The notes under the pieces were generated by a model. That model did no database searches and was not told the DNA's origin. It saw nothing but the letters and a program-made list of their open reading frames with translations. DNA of 64,000 bases from Butyrivibrio hungatei (GTDB taxonomy: Bacteria; Bacillota; Clostridia; Lachnospirales; Lachnospiraceae), in the NCBI RefSeq assembly GCF_900101605.1, contig NZ_FMUR01000014.1, forward strand, positions 40,712-104,711, in the 5' to 3' direction. A program made the position numbers and the translations under genes. Shown in pieces: positions 7,839 to 16,830 of this stretch. Position 1 is the stretch's first letter. Every line of letters starts with the position of its first letter.

Positions 7839-9047
7839 ATGAAAAAGAATCTTTCTGTATTGTTGGTTGTGGCAATGGCAATAACATCCCTTACAGCATG
7901 CGGCTCAAAGTCTGAAGAGGCTGCAAGCGATGCGGCATCAGGCGGTTCATCTACAGAGGCTGCTGCAACAGCGGGATCTAATGACATTGCATCTTTGCAG
8001 AATCTGGACAAACTTGAAGTTAAGGCTCTTGATGAAATAAATCCTTCGGATTACATCACATTGGGTGAGTATAAAGGCTTGACTGTTGAGGTTGCTCCTG
8101 CATCTGTTACCGATGAGGATGTTGACGGATATATCAATAATCTTATTGAAGCCAATCCAGCCAAAACAGAGATTACGGACAGACCTATACAGAAAGGTGA
8201 TATTGCAAATATTGATTATGAAGGAAAATATGCCGACACCGGAGTTGCTTTTGAAGGCGGAACGGCTCAGGGATTCGATCTTGATATCGGTTCAGGCATG
8301 TTTATCCCCGGATTTGAGGACGGACTTGTCGGAGTAAATCTTGGTGACACTGTAGACCTTGACCTTACTTTCCCTGAAGAATACGGTTCAAAAGATCTTG
8401 CAGGTAAGAAGGTAGTATTTACGGTTAAAGTTAACAAAATCAGTGAAAAGTCTAAAGAGCCTACAGATGAGTGGGCAGCCGGTCTTGGAATGGAAGGCGT
8501 AACAAATCTTGAGCAGCTTAAGGAAACATCAAAAAAGCAGCTCACAGAGGAAGCTGAGGCTACACATAAGGCAGATGTTGAGTCAGCGGTAATTGATAAA
8601 GTTATTGAGATTTCAGAGTATAAAGATTTTCCTCAGGAAGTTTTGAATTATTACCTTATTCAGGAAAATCAGCAGCTCGAGAATTATGCTCAGATGTATA
8701 CTGCATACGGACAGCCTACCACTGCAAGTGATATTGTTCGTATGATGATGCAGAATACTGCTCCGGATCAGTCAGATCCCGATGCTTTTTTAAAGAATAT
8801 GGTAAATGAGGTTGCTCAGCAGTTTATAACATTCGCAGCAATTGCAAAGAATGAAAACTTGGCAATCTCTGACGAAGATGTTGAGAATTATCTGAAAGAA
8901 GCTTTTGATGCAGGAAGTACGGGATACAGCTCACTTGATGAACTTAAGGGTGACGTTGATTCCAAAACCATTAAGGAAGGTCTTATGGCAGATAAGGTTG
9001 TGGGATTCCTTGTGGATAATGCAAATGTGGTTGAGCCTGCTAATTGA
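7839..9047 (+). CDS. Extracellular FKBP-type prolyl isomerase lipoprotein (trigger-factor-like)
   Basis: A 402-residue lipoprotein that probably assists folding of exported proteins by prolyl isomerisation at the outer face of the membrane. A signal peptide ends in the lipobox LTAC (Cys about 21), followed by a Ser/Ala/Gly-rich linker. An FKBP domain (about 105-205) begins at GDIANIDYEGKY and holds the family pattern GSGMFIPGFEDGLVG. The rest is helical and resembles the C-terminal chaperone domain of trigger factor (EENQQLENYAQMY, then LMADKVVGFLVDNANV). The N-terminal ribosome-binding domain of cytosolic trigger factor is missing, as expected for a surface version. AAGGAG precedes ATG 7839. 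asnS follows after 45 bp. Confidence 0.85.
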   Translation: MKKNLSVLLVVAMAITSLTACGSKSEEAASDAASGGSSTEAAATAGSNDIASLQNLDKLEVKALDEINPSDYITLGEYKGLTVEVAPASVTDEDVDGYINNLIEANPAKTEITDRPIQKGDIANIDYEGKYADTGVAFEGGTAQGFDLDIGSGMFIPGFEDGLVGVNLGDTVDLDLTFPEEYGSKDLAGKKVVFTVKVNKISEKSKEPTDEWAAGLGMEGVTNLEQLKETSKKQLTEEAEATHKADVESAVIDKVIEISEYKDFPQEVLNYYLIQENQQLENYAQMYTAYGQPTTASDIVRMMMQNTAPDQSDPDAFLKNMVNEVAQQFITFAAIAKNENLAISDEDVENYLKEAFDAGSTGYSSLDELKGDVDSKTIKEGLMADKVVGFLVDNANVVEPAN

Positions 9048-9092
9048 TAGACCGTTTTGCTTGATGGGAAATATTTTTTATTGGAGGATGTC

Positions 9093-10484
9093 ATGGAACT
9101 TACAGATATAAAATCGTTATTTACGGAACAAGATAAATATGTCGGACAGAAAGTGACAGTCGGAGGATGGATCAGAAGTATCCGTGATTCTAAGGCTATT
9201 GGATTTATCGTATTGAATGACGGAACATTTTTTAAACCGCTTCAGATTGTATATTCGGATGCACTTTCAAATTTTGCACAGATCAGTAAGCTCAACGTAG
9301 GAGCTGCTGTCATCGCAACAGGAACAATCGTTGCAACACCCGGAGCAAAGCAGCCTTTCGAGATGCAGGCTGAGGAAGTTGAGATTGAGGGAACTTCTAC
9401 TTCTGATTATCCTCTTCAGAAGAAGAGACACACTCTTGAGTTCCTCAGAACAATTCCTCATCTTCGTCCAAGAACAAATACTTTTGAGGCAGTTTTCAAG
9501 GTTCGTTCAGTTGCTGCATATGCAATTCATTCTTTCTTTCAGGAGAGAAATTTCGTATATGTTCACACTCCTCTTATTACAGGAAGCGACGCTGAAGGTG
9601 CCGGAGAGATGTTCCAGGTAACAACTCTCGATCTTAACAATGTTCCCAAGACTGAGGACGGAGCTGTTGATTTTTCAAAGGATTTCTTTGGAAAGCCGGT
9701 TAACCTTACTGTTAGCGGACAGCTTAATGTTGAGACCTATGCTTTTGCATTTAAGAACGTATATACATTCGGACCTACATTCCGTGCGGAGAATTCAAAT
9801 ACGACAAGACATGCCGCTGAGTTCTGGATGATCGAGCCTGAGATGTGTTTTGCAGATCTTAAGGATGACTGTGATACAGCAGAAGCTATGCTTAAGTATG
9901 TTATCAACTATGTTCTTGAGCATTGTCCCGAAGAGATGGCATTCTTTAACGAGTTCATCGACAAAGGACTTATCGACAGACTTAACAACGTTGTAGGTAA
10001 CGAGTTTGGTCGTATCACATACACAGAAGCTATTGATATTCTTTCAAAGAACAATGATAAGTTTGATTACAAGGTATCATGGGGATGCGATCTTCAGACA
10101 GAGCATGAGAGATATCTCACTGAAGAAGTATTCAAGAAGCCTGTATTTGTAACAGATTATCCTAAGGATATCAAGGCATTCTACATGAAGCTCAATCCCG
10201 ATGGAAAGACTGTTGCGGCAGCAGATTGTCTTGTTCCCGGAATCGGTGAAATCATCGGCGGAAGCCAGAGAGAAGATGATCTTGAGATCCTCGAGAAGCG
10301 TATGGATGAGCTTGGAATGAAGAAGGACGATTATCAGTTCTATCTTGATCTCAGAAAGTACGGAAGTGTAAGACATGCAGGCTTTGGTCTTGGATTTGAG
10401 CGCTGCGTAATGTATCTCACAGGTATGGGAAATATCAGAGACGTTGAGTCATTCCCGAGAACAGTCGGAAATTGTGAGCTTTGA
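9093..10484 (+). CDS. asnS: Asparaginyl-tRNA synthetase
   Basis: AsnRS charges tRNA-Asn with asparagine. The 463-residue protein has the N-terminal OB-fold anticodon domain ([20 protein letters not shown]) and a class IIb catalytic core: motif 1 near [13 protein letters not shown], motif 2 as [15 protein letters not shown], and motif 3 as [15 protein letters not shown]. AsnRS rather than AspRS is supported by the family-typical [10 protein letters not shown] and KDIKAFYMK stretches. I start it at ATG 9093, which follows GGAGG; the longer frame from 9057 has no site. No T-box leader is present in the short gap upstream. Confidence 0.95.
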   Translation: MELTDIKSLFTEQDKYVGQKVTVGGWIRSIRDSKAIGFIVLNDGTFFKPLQIVYSDALSNFAQISKLNVGAAVIATGTIVATPGAKQPFEMQAEEVEIEGTSTSDYPLQKKRHTLEFLRTIPHLRPRTNTFEAVFKVRSVAAYAIHSFFQERNFVYVHTPLITGSDAEGAGEMFQVTTLDLNNVPKTEDGAVDFSKDFFGKPVNLTVSGQLNVETYAFAFKNVYTFGPTFRAENSNTTRHAAEFWMIEPEMCFADLKDDCDTAEAMLKYVINYVLEHCPEEMAFFNEFIDKGLIDRLNNVVGNEFGRITYTEAIDILSKNNDKFDYKVSWGCDLQTEHERYLTEEVFKKPVFVTDYPKDIKAFYMKLNPDGKTVAAADCLVPGIGEIIGGSQREDDLEILEKRMDELGMKKDDYQFYLDLRKYGSVRHAGFGLGFERCVMYLTGMGNIRDVESFPRTVGNCEL

Positions 10485-10566
10485 TTTTGCAGAATCAAGC
10501 AATTTCTTGGTGTTACGTGTTATAATTATATAGAGTTACTGAATAATGAGGGACAAGGAGGATGAA

Positions 10567-11895
10567 ATGAGAAAAGATTACTTTTTTTCTGCGATAGCTC
10601 TTTCCTTAGTCCTTAGTATGCTGGTGGTGGACCCTGTAAGGGCTACCACCAGTACTGATTTACAGCAAAAACAGAATAAGCTGGAGCAGGAAGAACAGGC
10701 ATTAAAGAATCAGAAAAAAGAGCTTGAGAAGAAAAAGAATGAGAATCAGAAAAATCTCAATAACGCCAACGGCAAAGTAAATTCGATCGCCGCAGACCAG
10801 GGAAAGACAAAAGCAGCCATGGATGAAACTTCAAACGAAATTGTTTCCATGATGGCTGATATAGATCTTATTAAAGAAGAAATTGAGAGAACTGAAGAAC
10901 AGATAAAAGTTAAAACAGCTGAGTACGAGGATGCGAAGCAAAAAGAAGATACCTTGTATGAAGCAATGCTTAAGAGAATAAAGTATTTATATGAGCAGGG
11001 AGAATCATCTTATATACAGATTCTTTTGACTGCGGCTGACTACTCTGATGCACTTAATAAAGCCCAGTATATTGAGCAGATTTATGAATATGACAGGGAA
11101 AAGCTTAAAGAGTATGTAGAAGCGAAGACGGCTGCCGATAAGGCAAAGACACAGCTCGAAGAGGAGAAGGGGCAGCTTGAAACTTCCAAATTTGAGATGG
11201 AAGAAGAGCAGCATCAGATGGAAGAAGTCCTAAAAGAGTATAAGGCCAAATATTCTGATTACGAGGTAAAGCTTGCTAAAGCCAAACAGGATGCTGCGTT
11301 ATATACGGCACAGATCAAGAGCCAGCAGGCTGATATGGCGGCTCTTCAGAAACAGATCGCATCCAAGCAGAATGAGGTCAATGAGACCAAGAAAGCAGCA
11401 CAGGCTGCGCGTGAAGCAGAGGAAGCGGAGAGAAAACGGCAGGCTGCCGAAGCGGCTGAGAAATCAAAATCAGAGAGCGGAGGAAACGCGGGAGAGTCCT
11501 CGCCATCAGGTGGCTCGAAAAACTCTTCGCCTCCACCGGCACCTTCGGGAGGCGGTTCAGGCTCTAATATTGCAAGCTATGCTTGCCAGTTTGTCGGAAA
11601 TCCATATGTCTCCGGCGGAACAAGTCTTACAAACGGCGCAGATTGTTCGGGATTTGTATATTCCGTTTACAAGGCGTTTGGAATATCTGTTCCCAGAACA
11701 TCATGGGAGCAGGGAAACTACGGAACGGAAGTGTCATATTCGGATGCACAACCGGGAGATGTTATCTACTACGGTGGGCATGTCGGAATATATATAGGCG
11801 GAGGACAGATTGTTCACGCAAGTACGCAGAAGACGGGAATTAAGTATAGTTCAGCGATGTACAGACCGATTATCTGTGTCAGAAGATTTGTGTGA
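10567..11895 (+). CDS. Secreted NlpC/P60 peptidoglycan endopeptidase with coiled coil
   Basis: A 442-residue secreted cell-wall hydrolase. The signal peptide (about 1-27) ends near PVRATTS. Residues about 35-275 form a long charged coiled coil (CwlO/PcsB style) with repeated Lys/Glu/Gln heptads, followed by a Ser/Gly/Pro linker. The C-terminal NlpC/P60 domain has the catalytic Cys in NGADCSGFVYSVYKAFG (about residue 359) and the His in GGHVGIYIGGGQIVHAS. It should cleave D-gamma-glutamyl-meso-diaminopimelate bonds in peptidoglycan, perhaps under control of the coiled coil by an FtsEX-like partner. The start ATG 10567 follows AAGGAGG; an ATG 21 bases upstream has no such site. Confidence 0.9.
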   Translation: MRKDYFFSAIALSLVLSMLVVDPVRATTSTDLQQKQNKLEQEEQALKNQKKELEKKKNENQKNLNNANGKVNSIAADQGKTKAAMDETSNEIVSMMADIDLIKEEIERTEEQIKVKTAEYEDAKQKEDTLYEAMLKRIKYLYEQGESSYIQILLTAADYSDALNKAQYIEQIYEYDREKLKEYVEAKTAADKAKTQLEEEKGQLETSKFEMEEEQHQMEEVLKEYKAKYSDYEVKLAKAKQDAALYTAQIKSQQADMAALQKQIASKQNEVNETKKAAQAAREAEEAERKRQAAEAAEKSKSESGGNAGESSPSGGSKNSSPPPAPSGGGSGSNIASYACQFVGNPYVSGGTSLTNGADCSGFVYSVYKAFGISVPRTSWEQGNYGTEVSYSDAQPGDVIYYGGHVGIYIGGGQIVHASTQKTGIKYSSAMYRPIICVRRFV

Positions 11896-11903
11896 TGTGC
11901 CAA

Positions 11904-11932
11904 TTGTTAGCCTTTATACCATAGTGTATAAT
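11904..11932 (+). promoter_or_regulatory. Promoter of guaA
   Basis: TTGTTA, 17 bp, TATAAT, about 40 bp before the guaA start. A purine riboswitch is not present in the short leader. Confidence 0.65.
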
Positions 11933-11973
11933 CGAGCATAATTATTGTTGTAAAATTTTTTTCGGGAGGAACC

Positions 11974-13524
11974 ATGACTGCAGAAGAGAAAGTAATAGTT
12001 CTTGATTTCGGCGGACAGTACAATCAGCTTGTAGCTCGTCGTGTCAGGGAATGTAATGTCTATTGTGAGATTTATTCATATCGCACTCCGATAGAGCAGA
12101 TAAAGGCGATGGAGCCTAAGGGAATTATTTTGACCGGAGGCCCCAACTCATGTTATGAGGATGGAGCACCAACTTATACTAAGGAATTGTTCGAGCTTGG
12201 TATTCCTGTTTTGGGACTTTGTTACGGAGCGCAGCTCATGATGCACGTGCTCGGAGGTAAGGTTGAGAAAGCGCCTGTAAGAGAGTACGGTAAGACACAG
12301 ACATTTATTGACGGATCTAAGGATAAGTTGTTTGCAGGTGTTGAGGATGACACTATCGTATGGATGAGTCACTTCGACTATATCAGCAAAGTTGCACCGG
12401 GATTTGAAATAATTGCACATACAGCGGATTGTCCCGTTGCTGCAGCAGCTTGTGAAGAGAAGAAGCTGTACGCTATCCAATTCCATCCCGAAGTATTACA
12501 TACAGTCAAAGGAAAAGAGATTCTCCACAACTTCGTAAGAAATATCTGCGAGACTGCAGGTACATGGAGAATGGATTCTTTCGTAGAGAATACAATTAAA
12601 GATATCAAGGCTAAGGTTGGAGACGGCAAGGTGCTTCTTGCTCTTTCAGGTGGTGTTGATTCATCTGTTCTTGCAGCACTCCTTGCTAAAGCAATCGGTA
12701 AGCAGCTTACATGCGTATTCGTAGATCACGGTCTTCTTCGTAAGAATGAAGGTGATGAGGTTGAAGGCGTATTCGGTGAGAAAGGTAACTTCGACATCAA
12801 CTTTATCCGCGTGAATGCGGCAGACAGATATTACGCAAAGCTTGCAGGCGTAGAAGAGCCTGAGCGCAAGCGTAAGATTATTGGTGAAGAGTTTATCCGT
12901 GTGTTCGAGGAAGAGGCCAAGAAGATCGGCGCAGTTGACTTCCTTGCACAGGGAACAATATATCCTGACGTTGTAGAATCGGGACTTGGCGGTGAGTCAG
13001 CCGTTATCAAGTCACATCACAATGTAGGAGGACTTCCTGATTTCGTTGATTTTAAGGAAATCATTGAGCCCCTTAAGACATTGTTTAAGGACGAGGTTCG
13101 TAAGGCAGGACTTGAGCTCGGACTTCCCGAGTATCTTGTATTCCGTCAGCCTTTCCCGGGCCCCGGACTTGGTATCCGTATCATCGGCGAAGTTACAGCC
13201 GATAAGGTTCGCATTGTGCAGGATGCTGACTACATCTACAGAGAAGAAATTGCGGCTGCGGGACTTGAGAAGCTTCCGGATCAGTACTTCGCGGCACTTT
13301 CAAATATGCGCTCCGTAGGCGTTATGGGTGATGAGAGAACTTATGATTATGCAATCGTTCTCCGCGCCGTTGAGACCGTAGACTTTATGACAGCCGAGGC
13401 TTCCGAGATTCCTTTCGAAGTCCTCCAGAAAGTCATGAGCAGAATCATCAACGAGGTTAAGGGCGTTAACCGCGTAATGTATGACCTCACTTCTAAGCCG
13501 CCGGGAACAGTGGAGCTGGAGTGA
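11974..13524 (+). CDS. guaA: GMP synthase (glutamine-hydrolysing)
   Basis: GuaA converts XMP to GMP using glutamine and ATP. The 516-residue protein has the full two-domain layout: an N-terminal class I glutamine amidotransferase with the nucleophile Cys in LGLCYGAQ (about residue 80) and HPEV carrying the catalytic His, then the ATP-pyrophosphatase domain with the PP-loop [14 protein letters not shown] (about 225). The C-terminal dimerisation domain ends with the conserved [10 protein letters not shown]. Ribosome-binding site GGGAGG before ATG 11974. It is the last core gene before the accessory island, whose first inverted repeat starts 29 bp after its stop codon. Confidence 0.97.
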   Translation: MTAEEKVIVLDFGGQYNQLVARRVRECNVYCEIYSYRTPIEQIKAMEPKGIILTGGPNSCYEDGAPTYTKELFELGIPVLGLCYGAQLMMHVLGGKVEKAPVREYGKTQTFIDGSKDKLFAGVEDDTIVWMSHFDYISKVAPGFEIIAHTADCPVAAAACEEKKLYAIQFHPEVLHTVKGKEILHNFVRNICETAGTWRMDSFVENTIKDIKAKVGDGKVLLALSGGVDSSVLAALLAKAIGKQLTCVFVDHGLLRKNEGDEVEGVFGEKGNFDINFIRVNAADRYYAKLAGVEEPERKRKIIGEEFIRVFEEEAKKIGAVDFLAQGTIYPDVVESGLGGESAVIKSHHNVGGLPDFVDFKEIIEPLKTLFKDEVRKAGLELGLPEYLVFRQPFPGPGLGIRIIGEVTADKVRIVQDADYIYREEIAAAGLEKLPDQYFAALSNMRSVGVMGDERTYDYAIVLRAVETVDFMTAEASEIPFEVLQKVMSRIINEVKGVNRVMYDLTSKPPGTVELE

Positions 13525-13553
13525 CGGTGAAATTATCGCAACTGATGGTGGTT

Positions 13554-13591
13554 CTATAGTAAATGGCAGATATATTTGATGTTTACTATAG
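13554..13591 (+). repeat. Perfect 10-bp inverted repeat at the island's left edge
   Basis: CTATAGTAAA (13554-13563) and TTTACTATAG (13582-13591) are perfect arms around an 18-bp centre. No T-run follows, so it is not a classical terminator of guaA. It directly precedes the hairpin array and may be an element end or a first, divergent hairpin. Confidence 0.6.
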
Positions 13592-13613
13592 TTACAACAG
13601 TGAAATTTTTTGT

Positions 13614-14086
13614 GCTGGCCCTGCTGTTTTAAAGCAGGGCAGCAATTCTATTGAATTCTTTATATTCCGATGCCTTTTCGACAGCATCTCACGCTGTGAA
13701 GCATCGGAAAATCATGATTATTTCAATCTCGATGCTTATCGCCCGGAGTTTTGGGGGAACGGAGCATCACAAATCCATGAATTAGTCCCAAAAGATGCCT
13801 TTTGCGTTTTTCACGCTTGTCGACCTTTCGGCTTTCTACGGGCTTTTAGGCTTTCTAAGTTTCTAAGGGCTTTCGGAAACGGCTTTCCGGAAGCCGGCGG
13901 CATCAAAAATCTAAGAATATGTTAGAATTGATGCTTTTGGACATGGTACTTCATTTATGTGTAGCATCGAAATAATTGTAATCATCTGAAATTGATGCTC
14001 ATCACCTAGAAGATTCCTTCTATAGAGCATCACAAATCTTAATATGCACCATTCTCGATGCTTATTCTCAAGTTCAAGAATGCGTC
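13614..14086 (+). repeat. Array of seven hairpins with constant 25-nt linkers
   Basis: Seven stem-loops follow each other. The first is GCTGGCCCTGCT / AGCAGGGCAGC (13614-13643). The next six share a GATGC...GCATC stem: 13669-13705, 13731-13768, 13794-13904 (enlarged), 13930-13968, 13994-14031 and 14057-14086 (right arm GCGTC, one G-T pair). Hairpin sizes vary (30 to 111 nt) but all six linkers are exactly 25 nt. Linkers 2, 3, 4 and 6 begin with a purine-rich AAATC-like start. Some stems have compensating extensions (TCCGATGC/GCATCGGA, GATGCTC/GAGCATC). Partial copies occur near 15.3 and 18.6 kb. A structured non-coding RNA, protein-binding array or MITE-like element is possible. After it, 14087-14229 holds a small ATCGAC-TTC-GTCGAT hairpin and otherwise nothing clear. 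Confidence 0.8.
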
Positions 14087-14229
14087 AACCAAACCAATTT
14101 GAATCGACTTCGTCGATGAGGCTTAGTTGACTCCTGAATCAGGCTTATTACCCTACCTATCACTCTGCAGATACCACCACTGCTATTACCAAATAAAATT
14201 TATAAAACAAATCAAGAAAGGATTTTCAA

Positions 14230-15063
14230 ATGAAACAATGCAGAAACAATAATTTACTTCGGAACACATCATTATATGATGAGGCAACCAGACGATATAA
14301 GGAGATTTCAGAGCGTCAACTTGTAGCTGAAAGAGAACTACAGAAGGCATCGCCCGGTATTATTCATGTTGTGAAGAGTGGAAATAGGATTCAGTTTTAT
14401 CTTCGAGCAAACAAATCTGACAAAAGCGGCAAGTATATTCACAAATCAGATACTTACACCATACAATTATTTCTTCAGAAGTCATATCAGGAGAAAGTCT
14501 TGAAATTACTGAGGATTGAAGGAAAGAACCTTGAATTGTTACTGAAGAAATCTGATAATATTACAGAAAAGATAAAAAGACTCTACTCCGATCTACCGGC
14601 GCAAATAAAGTGCTACATTAAACCCATTGATATGTCAGATGAAGATTATGCTTCAAAATGGCAGAGTATGCCATATGTCGGAAAAGAAATCCCTGATTAT
14701 GTCCCGATGTATGAAACCACTAAAGGTGAACGAGTGCGCTCCAAGTCAGAATTGACCATTGCTAACCTGTTGGCAGAGAAGGAAATTCCATATAAGTATG
14801 AATGTCCGAAGACTCTTCCAAATGGGAAGATTTTTTATCCTGACTTTACTGTATTGAATGTGAAGACGCGGAAAGAAATTTATTGGGAGCACAGAGGAAT
14901 GATGGATGACAGAGAATATGCCAGACAGGCGGTGTTTAAAATAAAGTCTTTGATGAAAAATGGGATTATTCTTGGTGACAATCTGATTATTACAGAGGAA
15001 ACTACAACAAATCCTTTGGGGACGGATGAAATTGAGAGCATTATTAACAAGTGTTTTTTGTAA
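14230..15063 (+). CDS. PD-(D/E)XK nuclease-like protein, orphan
   Basis: A 277-residue soluble protein. The N-terminal part (about 1-130) is helical and charged, with a small beta element (IHVVKSGNRIQFYLR). The C-terminal part looks like a PD-(D/E)XK nuclease core: SKSELTIANLLAEKEI supplies the early acidic helix, YPDFTV the PD motif, and EIYWEHRGMMDD the following E-x-H/Q strand. Similar proteins in Firmicutes are uncharacterised; DNA cleavage or repair is an inference. ATG 14230 follows AAGAAAGGA. No methylase or helicase partner lies next to it. It sits directly downstream of the hairpin array on the same strand. Confidence 0.7.
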   Translation: MKQCRNNNLLRNTSLYDEATRRYKEISERQLVAERELQKASPGIIHVVKSGNRIQFYLRANKSDKSGKYIHKSDTYTIQLFLQKSYQEKVLKLLRIEGKNLELLLKKSDNITEKIKRLYSDLPAQIKCYIKPIDMSDEDYASKWQSMPYVGKEIPDYVPMYETTKGERVRSKSELTIANLLAEKEIPYKYECPKTLPNGKIFYPDFTVLNVKTRKEIYWEHRGMMDDREYARQAVFKIKSLMKNGIILGDNLIITEETTTNPLGTDEIESIINKCFL

Positions 15064-15130
15064 AGTAGATGTGGAAAAGATTGATAGAGATTAGTGTGAT
15101 GTCCTGTTGGCAATTTGATAAATTACTTGT

Positions 15131-15459
15131 GAAGTAATCGAGCTCGACGGAACCCTTCCGGTTAAAAAGAATGTCGAAATAATCAAGGAAAGATTGGAAA
15201 ATGCTTGATGAAGATAGAGGAATACATAAACTGTATAAAAAAGATGCATTCCATCCGGAGCCACTTGCGCTGCCATTGTTATTTTAAAGCAGGGCAACAA
15301 TTATATTGAATTCTTTGTATTCCGATGCCTTTTCGACAGCAACTACGCTGTGAAGCATCGGAAAATCTTGATCGTTTCAATCTCGATGCTTATCGCCCGG
15401 AGTTTTTGGGGAAACATAGCATCATAAATCCATGAATTAGGCAAAAAAGATGCCTTAAA
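15131..15459 (+). repeat. Dispersed ~328-bp repeat, copy 2 (hairpin element plus gene stub)
   Basis: This segment matches 18455-18783 almost base for base. Its first part encodes a short tail (VIELDGTLPVKKNVEIIKER, then TGA) overlapping the start of a second frame (ATGAAGATAGAGGAATAC), both gene stubs. The second part (from about 15275) is homologous to the left part of the hairpin array: first hairpin with a decayed left arm, GATGC...GCATC hairpins at 15324-15359 and 15385-15423, then a lone GATGC at 15449. The linkers are again 25 nt. The rest of 15064-15635 is covered by the TTGGGAG sites. Confidence 0.8.
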
Positions 15460-15494
15460 AAGCAAATGAGGAAGATGATGAAAGTTACAAGTAT

Positions 15495-15680
15495 GTCCCA
15501 AAATCGATTGTGATTTGGGAGAAAGAAATATATAATTGGGAGTAGAATTATTCTCCCAACAATGATAAATATCTCCCAAAACAGATGCAAAATTGGGCGA
15601 TAATAGTATTCCTTGGGAGAAAGGAGTATTAGCCGATGAGACAATTTGATTATTCTTATCTTGCAGATAGAACTTGGGAC
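15495..15680 (+). promoter_or_regulatory. Phased cluster of TTGGGAG sites at the fic gene
   Basis: Eight copies of TTGGGAG or its complement, some with one change, start at 15495(-), 15515(+), 15536(+), 15553(-), 15573(-), 15593(+), 15613(+) and 15674(+). Spacing of the first seven is 20, 21, 17, 20, 20, 20 bp, about two helical turns. The seventh abuts the AAAGGAG ribosome-binding site and the eighth lies inside the gene. This looks like a multi-site operator, perhaps bound by the winged-helix end of the Fic protein itself. Confidence 0.65.
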
Positions 15681-16703
15681 AATGAGATAATATCTTATAT
15701 TTCAAAGATTCATGAGTATAAGGGAAAGCAGGAATTGTACTTACGGCAAAAGCCGGTTGAGCTTAATAGGCTTATTGAAATTGCTAAGATACAGAGCACC
15801 GAAGCATCAAATAGGATCGAAGGTATTATTACAACGAATGCCAGATTGAAACAGCTTATGGCAGATAAAACAGCACCAAAGAATAGGGATGAGGAAGAAA
15901 TACTTGGTTATCGTAATGTGCTGAATCTTGTTCATGAAAACTATGATGTTATACCGGTACGCAGTAATTTTATTCTTCAAATGCACAGAGATTTGTTGAA
16001 GTATACGAATCTGAATTATGGTGGACAGTTTAAAACGACACCTAATGAAATTGACATGATACTCGAAACAGGTGAGAAAGTAGTTTTGTTTAAGCCGCTT
16101 GAGCCATACGAGACGCCATCGGCAATAGATGCTATTTGTGAAAAATACCAAGAGGCATTAGATAAAGAGTTGGTAGATGAGCTTATTCTTATACCATGTT
16201 TCTTACTTGATTTTTTGTGCATTCATCCGTTTAATGACGGTAATGGTCGTATGAGCAGATTGATGACATTATTATTGCTTTATCGTAGTGGATACATGGT
16301 TGGGCAGTATATCAGTATTGAAAAAGCAATTGCTGATACCAAAGAGGCATACTATGATGCACTTCAAAAGGCGGATCAAGGATGGCATGAAGGAACTAAC
16401 GATTCGAAACCATTTATCAAATATATGCTCAGCATCATCCTTTCTTGTTATAAGGAATTTGAAGCAAGAGTATCTATTGCCCATGCGTCCGGAGCTAAGA
16501 GCACGTCATATGATGTTGTTAAGGCATATGTCAGCGAACGTATAGGTAAGTTTTCAAAACAAGAAGTCCTTGTTGGGTGCCCTAGTTTGGGAAGTTCTTC
16601 TGTAGAGTCAGCGCTGAAGAAACTTGTTGAAGAAGGAACTTTAGTGAGAATTGGAGCGGGGCGCAAGACGCTTTATGCGCGAGCAGATGCCATCACTGAG
16701 TAA
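15636..16703 (+). CDS. Fic family protein (adenylyltransferase) with C-terminal winged helix
   Basis: A 355-residue Fic protein that would transfer AMP (or another nucleotide part) from ATP to a target protein hydroxyl. The inhibitory helix motif is N-terminal in EASNRIEGIITT (S-x-x-x-E-G, about residue 56), the class II arrangement that keeps the enzyme off. The Fic core is HPFNDGNGRMSRLM (about residue 197), a complete HPFx(D/E)GNGRxxR active site. The C-terminal ~70 residues resemble a winged helix (IGKFSKQEVLVGC, then SVESALKKLVEEGTLVRIG). ATG 15636 follows AAAGGAG. Target unknown. The upstream site cluster suggests tight control, probably autoregulation. Confidence 0.9.
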   Translation: MRQFDYSYLADRTWDNEIISYISKIHEYKGKQELYLRQKPVELNRLIEIAKIQSTEASNRIEGIITTNARLKQLMADKTAPKNRDEEEILGYRNVLNLVHENYDVIPVRSNFILQMHRDLLKYTNLNYGGQFKTTPNEIDMILETGEKVVLFKPLEPYETPSAIDAICEKYQEALDKELVDELILIPCFLLDFLCIHPFNDGNGRMSRLMTLLLLYRSGYMVGQYISIEKAIADTKEAYYDALQKADQGWHEGTNDSKPFIKYMLSIILSCYKEFEARVSIAHASGAKSTSYDVVKAYVSERIGKFSKQEVLVGCPSLGSSSVESALKKLVEEGTLVRIGAGRKTLYARADAITE

Positions 16704-16830
16704 ATTTAAGAGAATCGTAAAATTATGACTTCTCAAATGAAATTACAGAAATCCGCCTTGCTGTGTTAGTTAAGTTTCAAAATAACATGATGAAAAAAGT
16801 ATGTAAAAAATTTTATTGGGTGTGAAGGCT

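Noticed and set aside
9048..9092. T-box leader of asnS
   Set aside because: Only 45 bp separate it from the upstream gene, too short for a T-box, and no T-box motif is present.
13563..13925. 120-codon open frame over the left part of the hairpin array
   Set aside because: No ribosome-binding site; the sequence is explained by inverted repeats and the homologous copies at 15.3 and 18.6 kb do not keep the frame.
13614..14086. CRISPR array
   Set aside because: The recurring part is only a stem pentamer with varied loops, and the 25-nt linkers share sequence features instead of being unrelated spacers; no cas gene is near.
13614..14086. Integron attC array or a known large RNA (ROOL, GOLLD, HEARO)
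   Set aside because: No integrase and no cassette genes between units; the periodic ~63-nt layout does not match what I remember of these RNAs, though a covariance search would be decisive.
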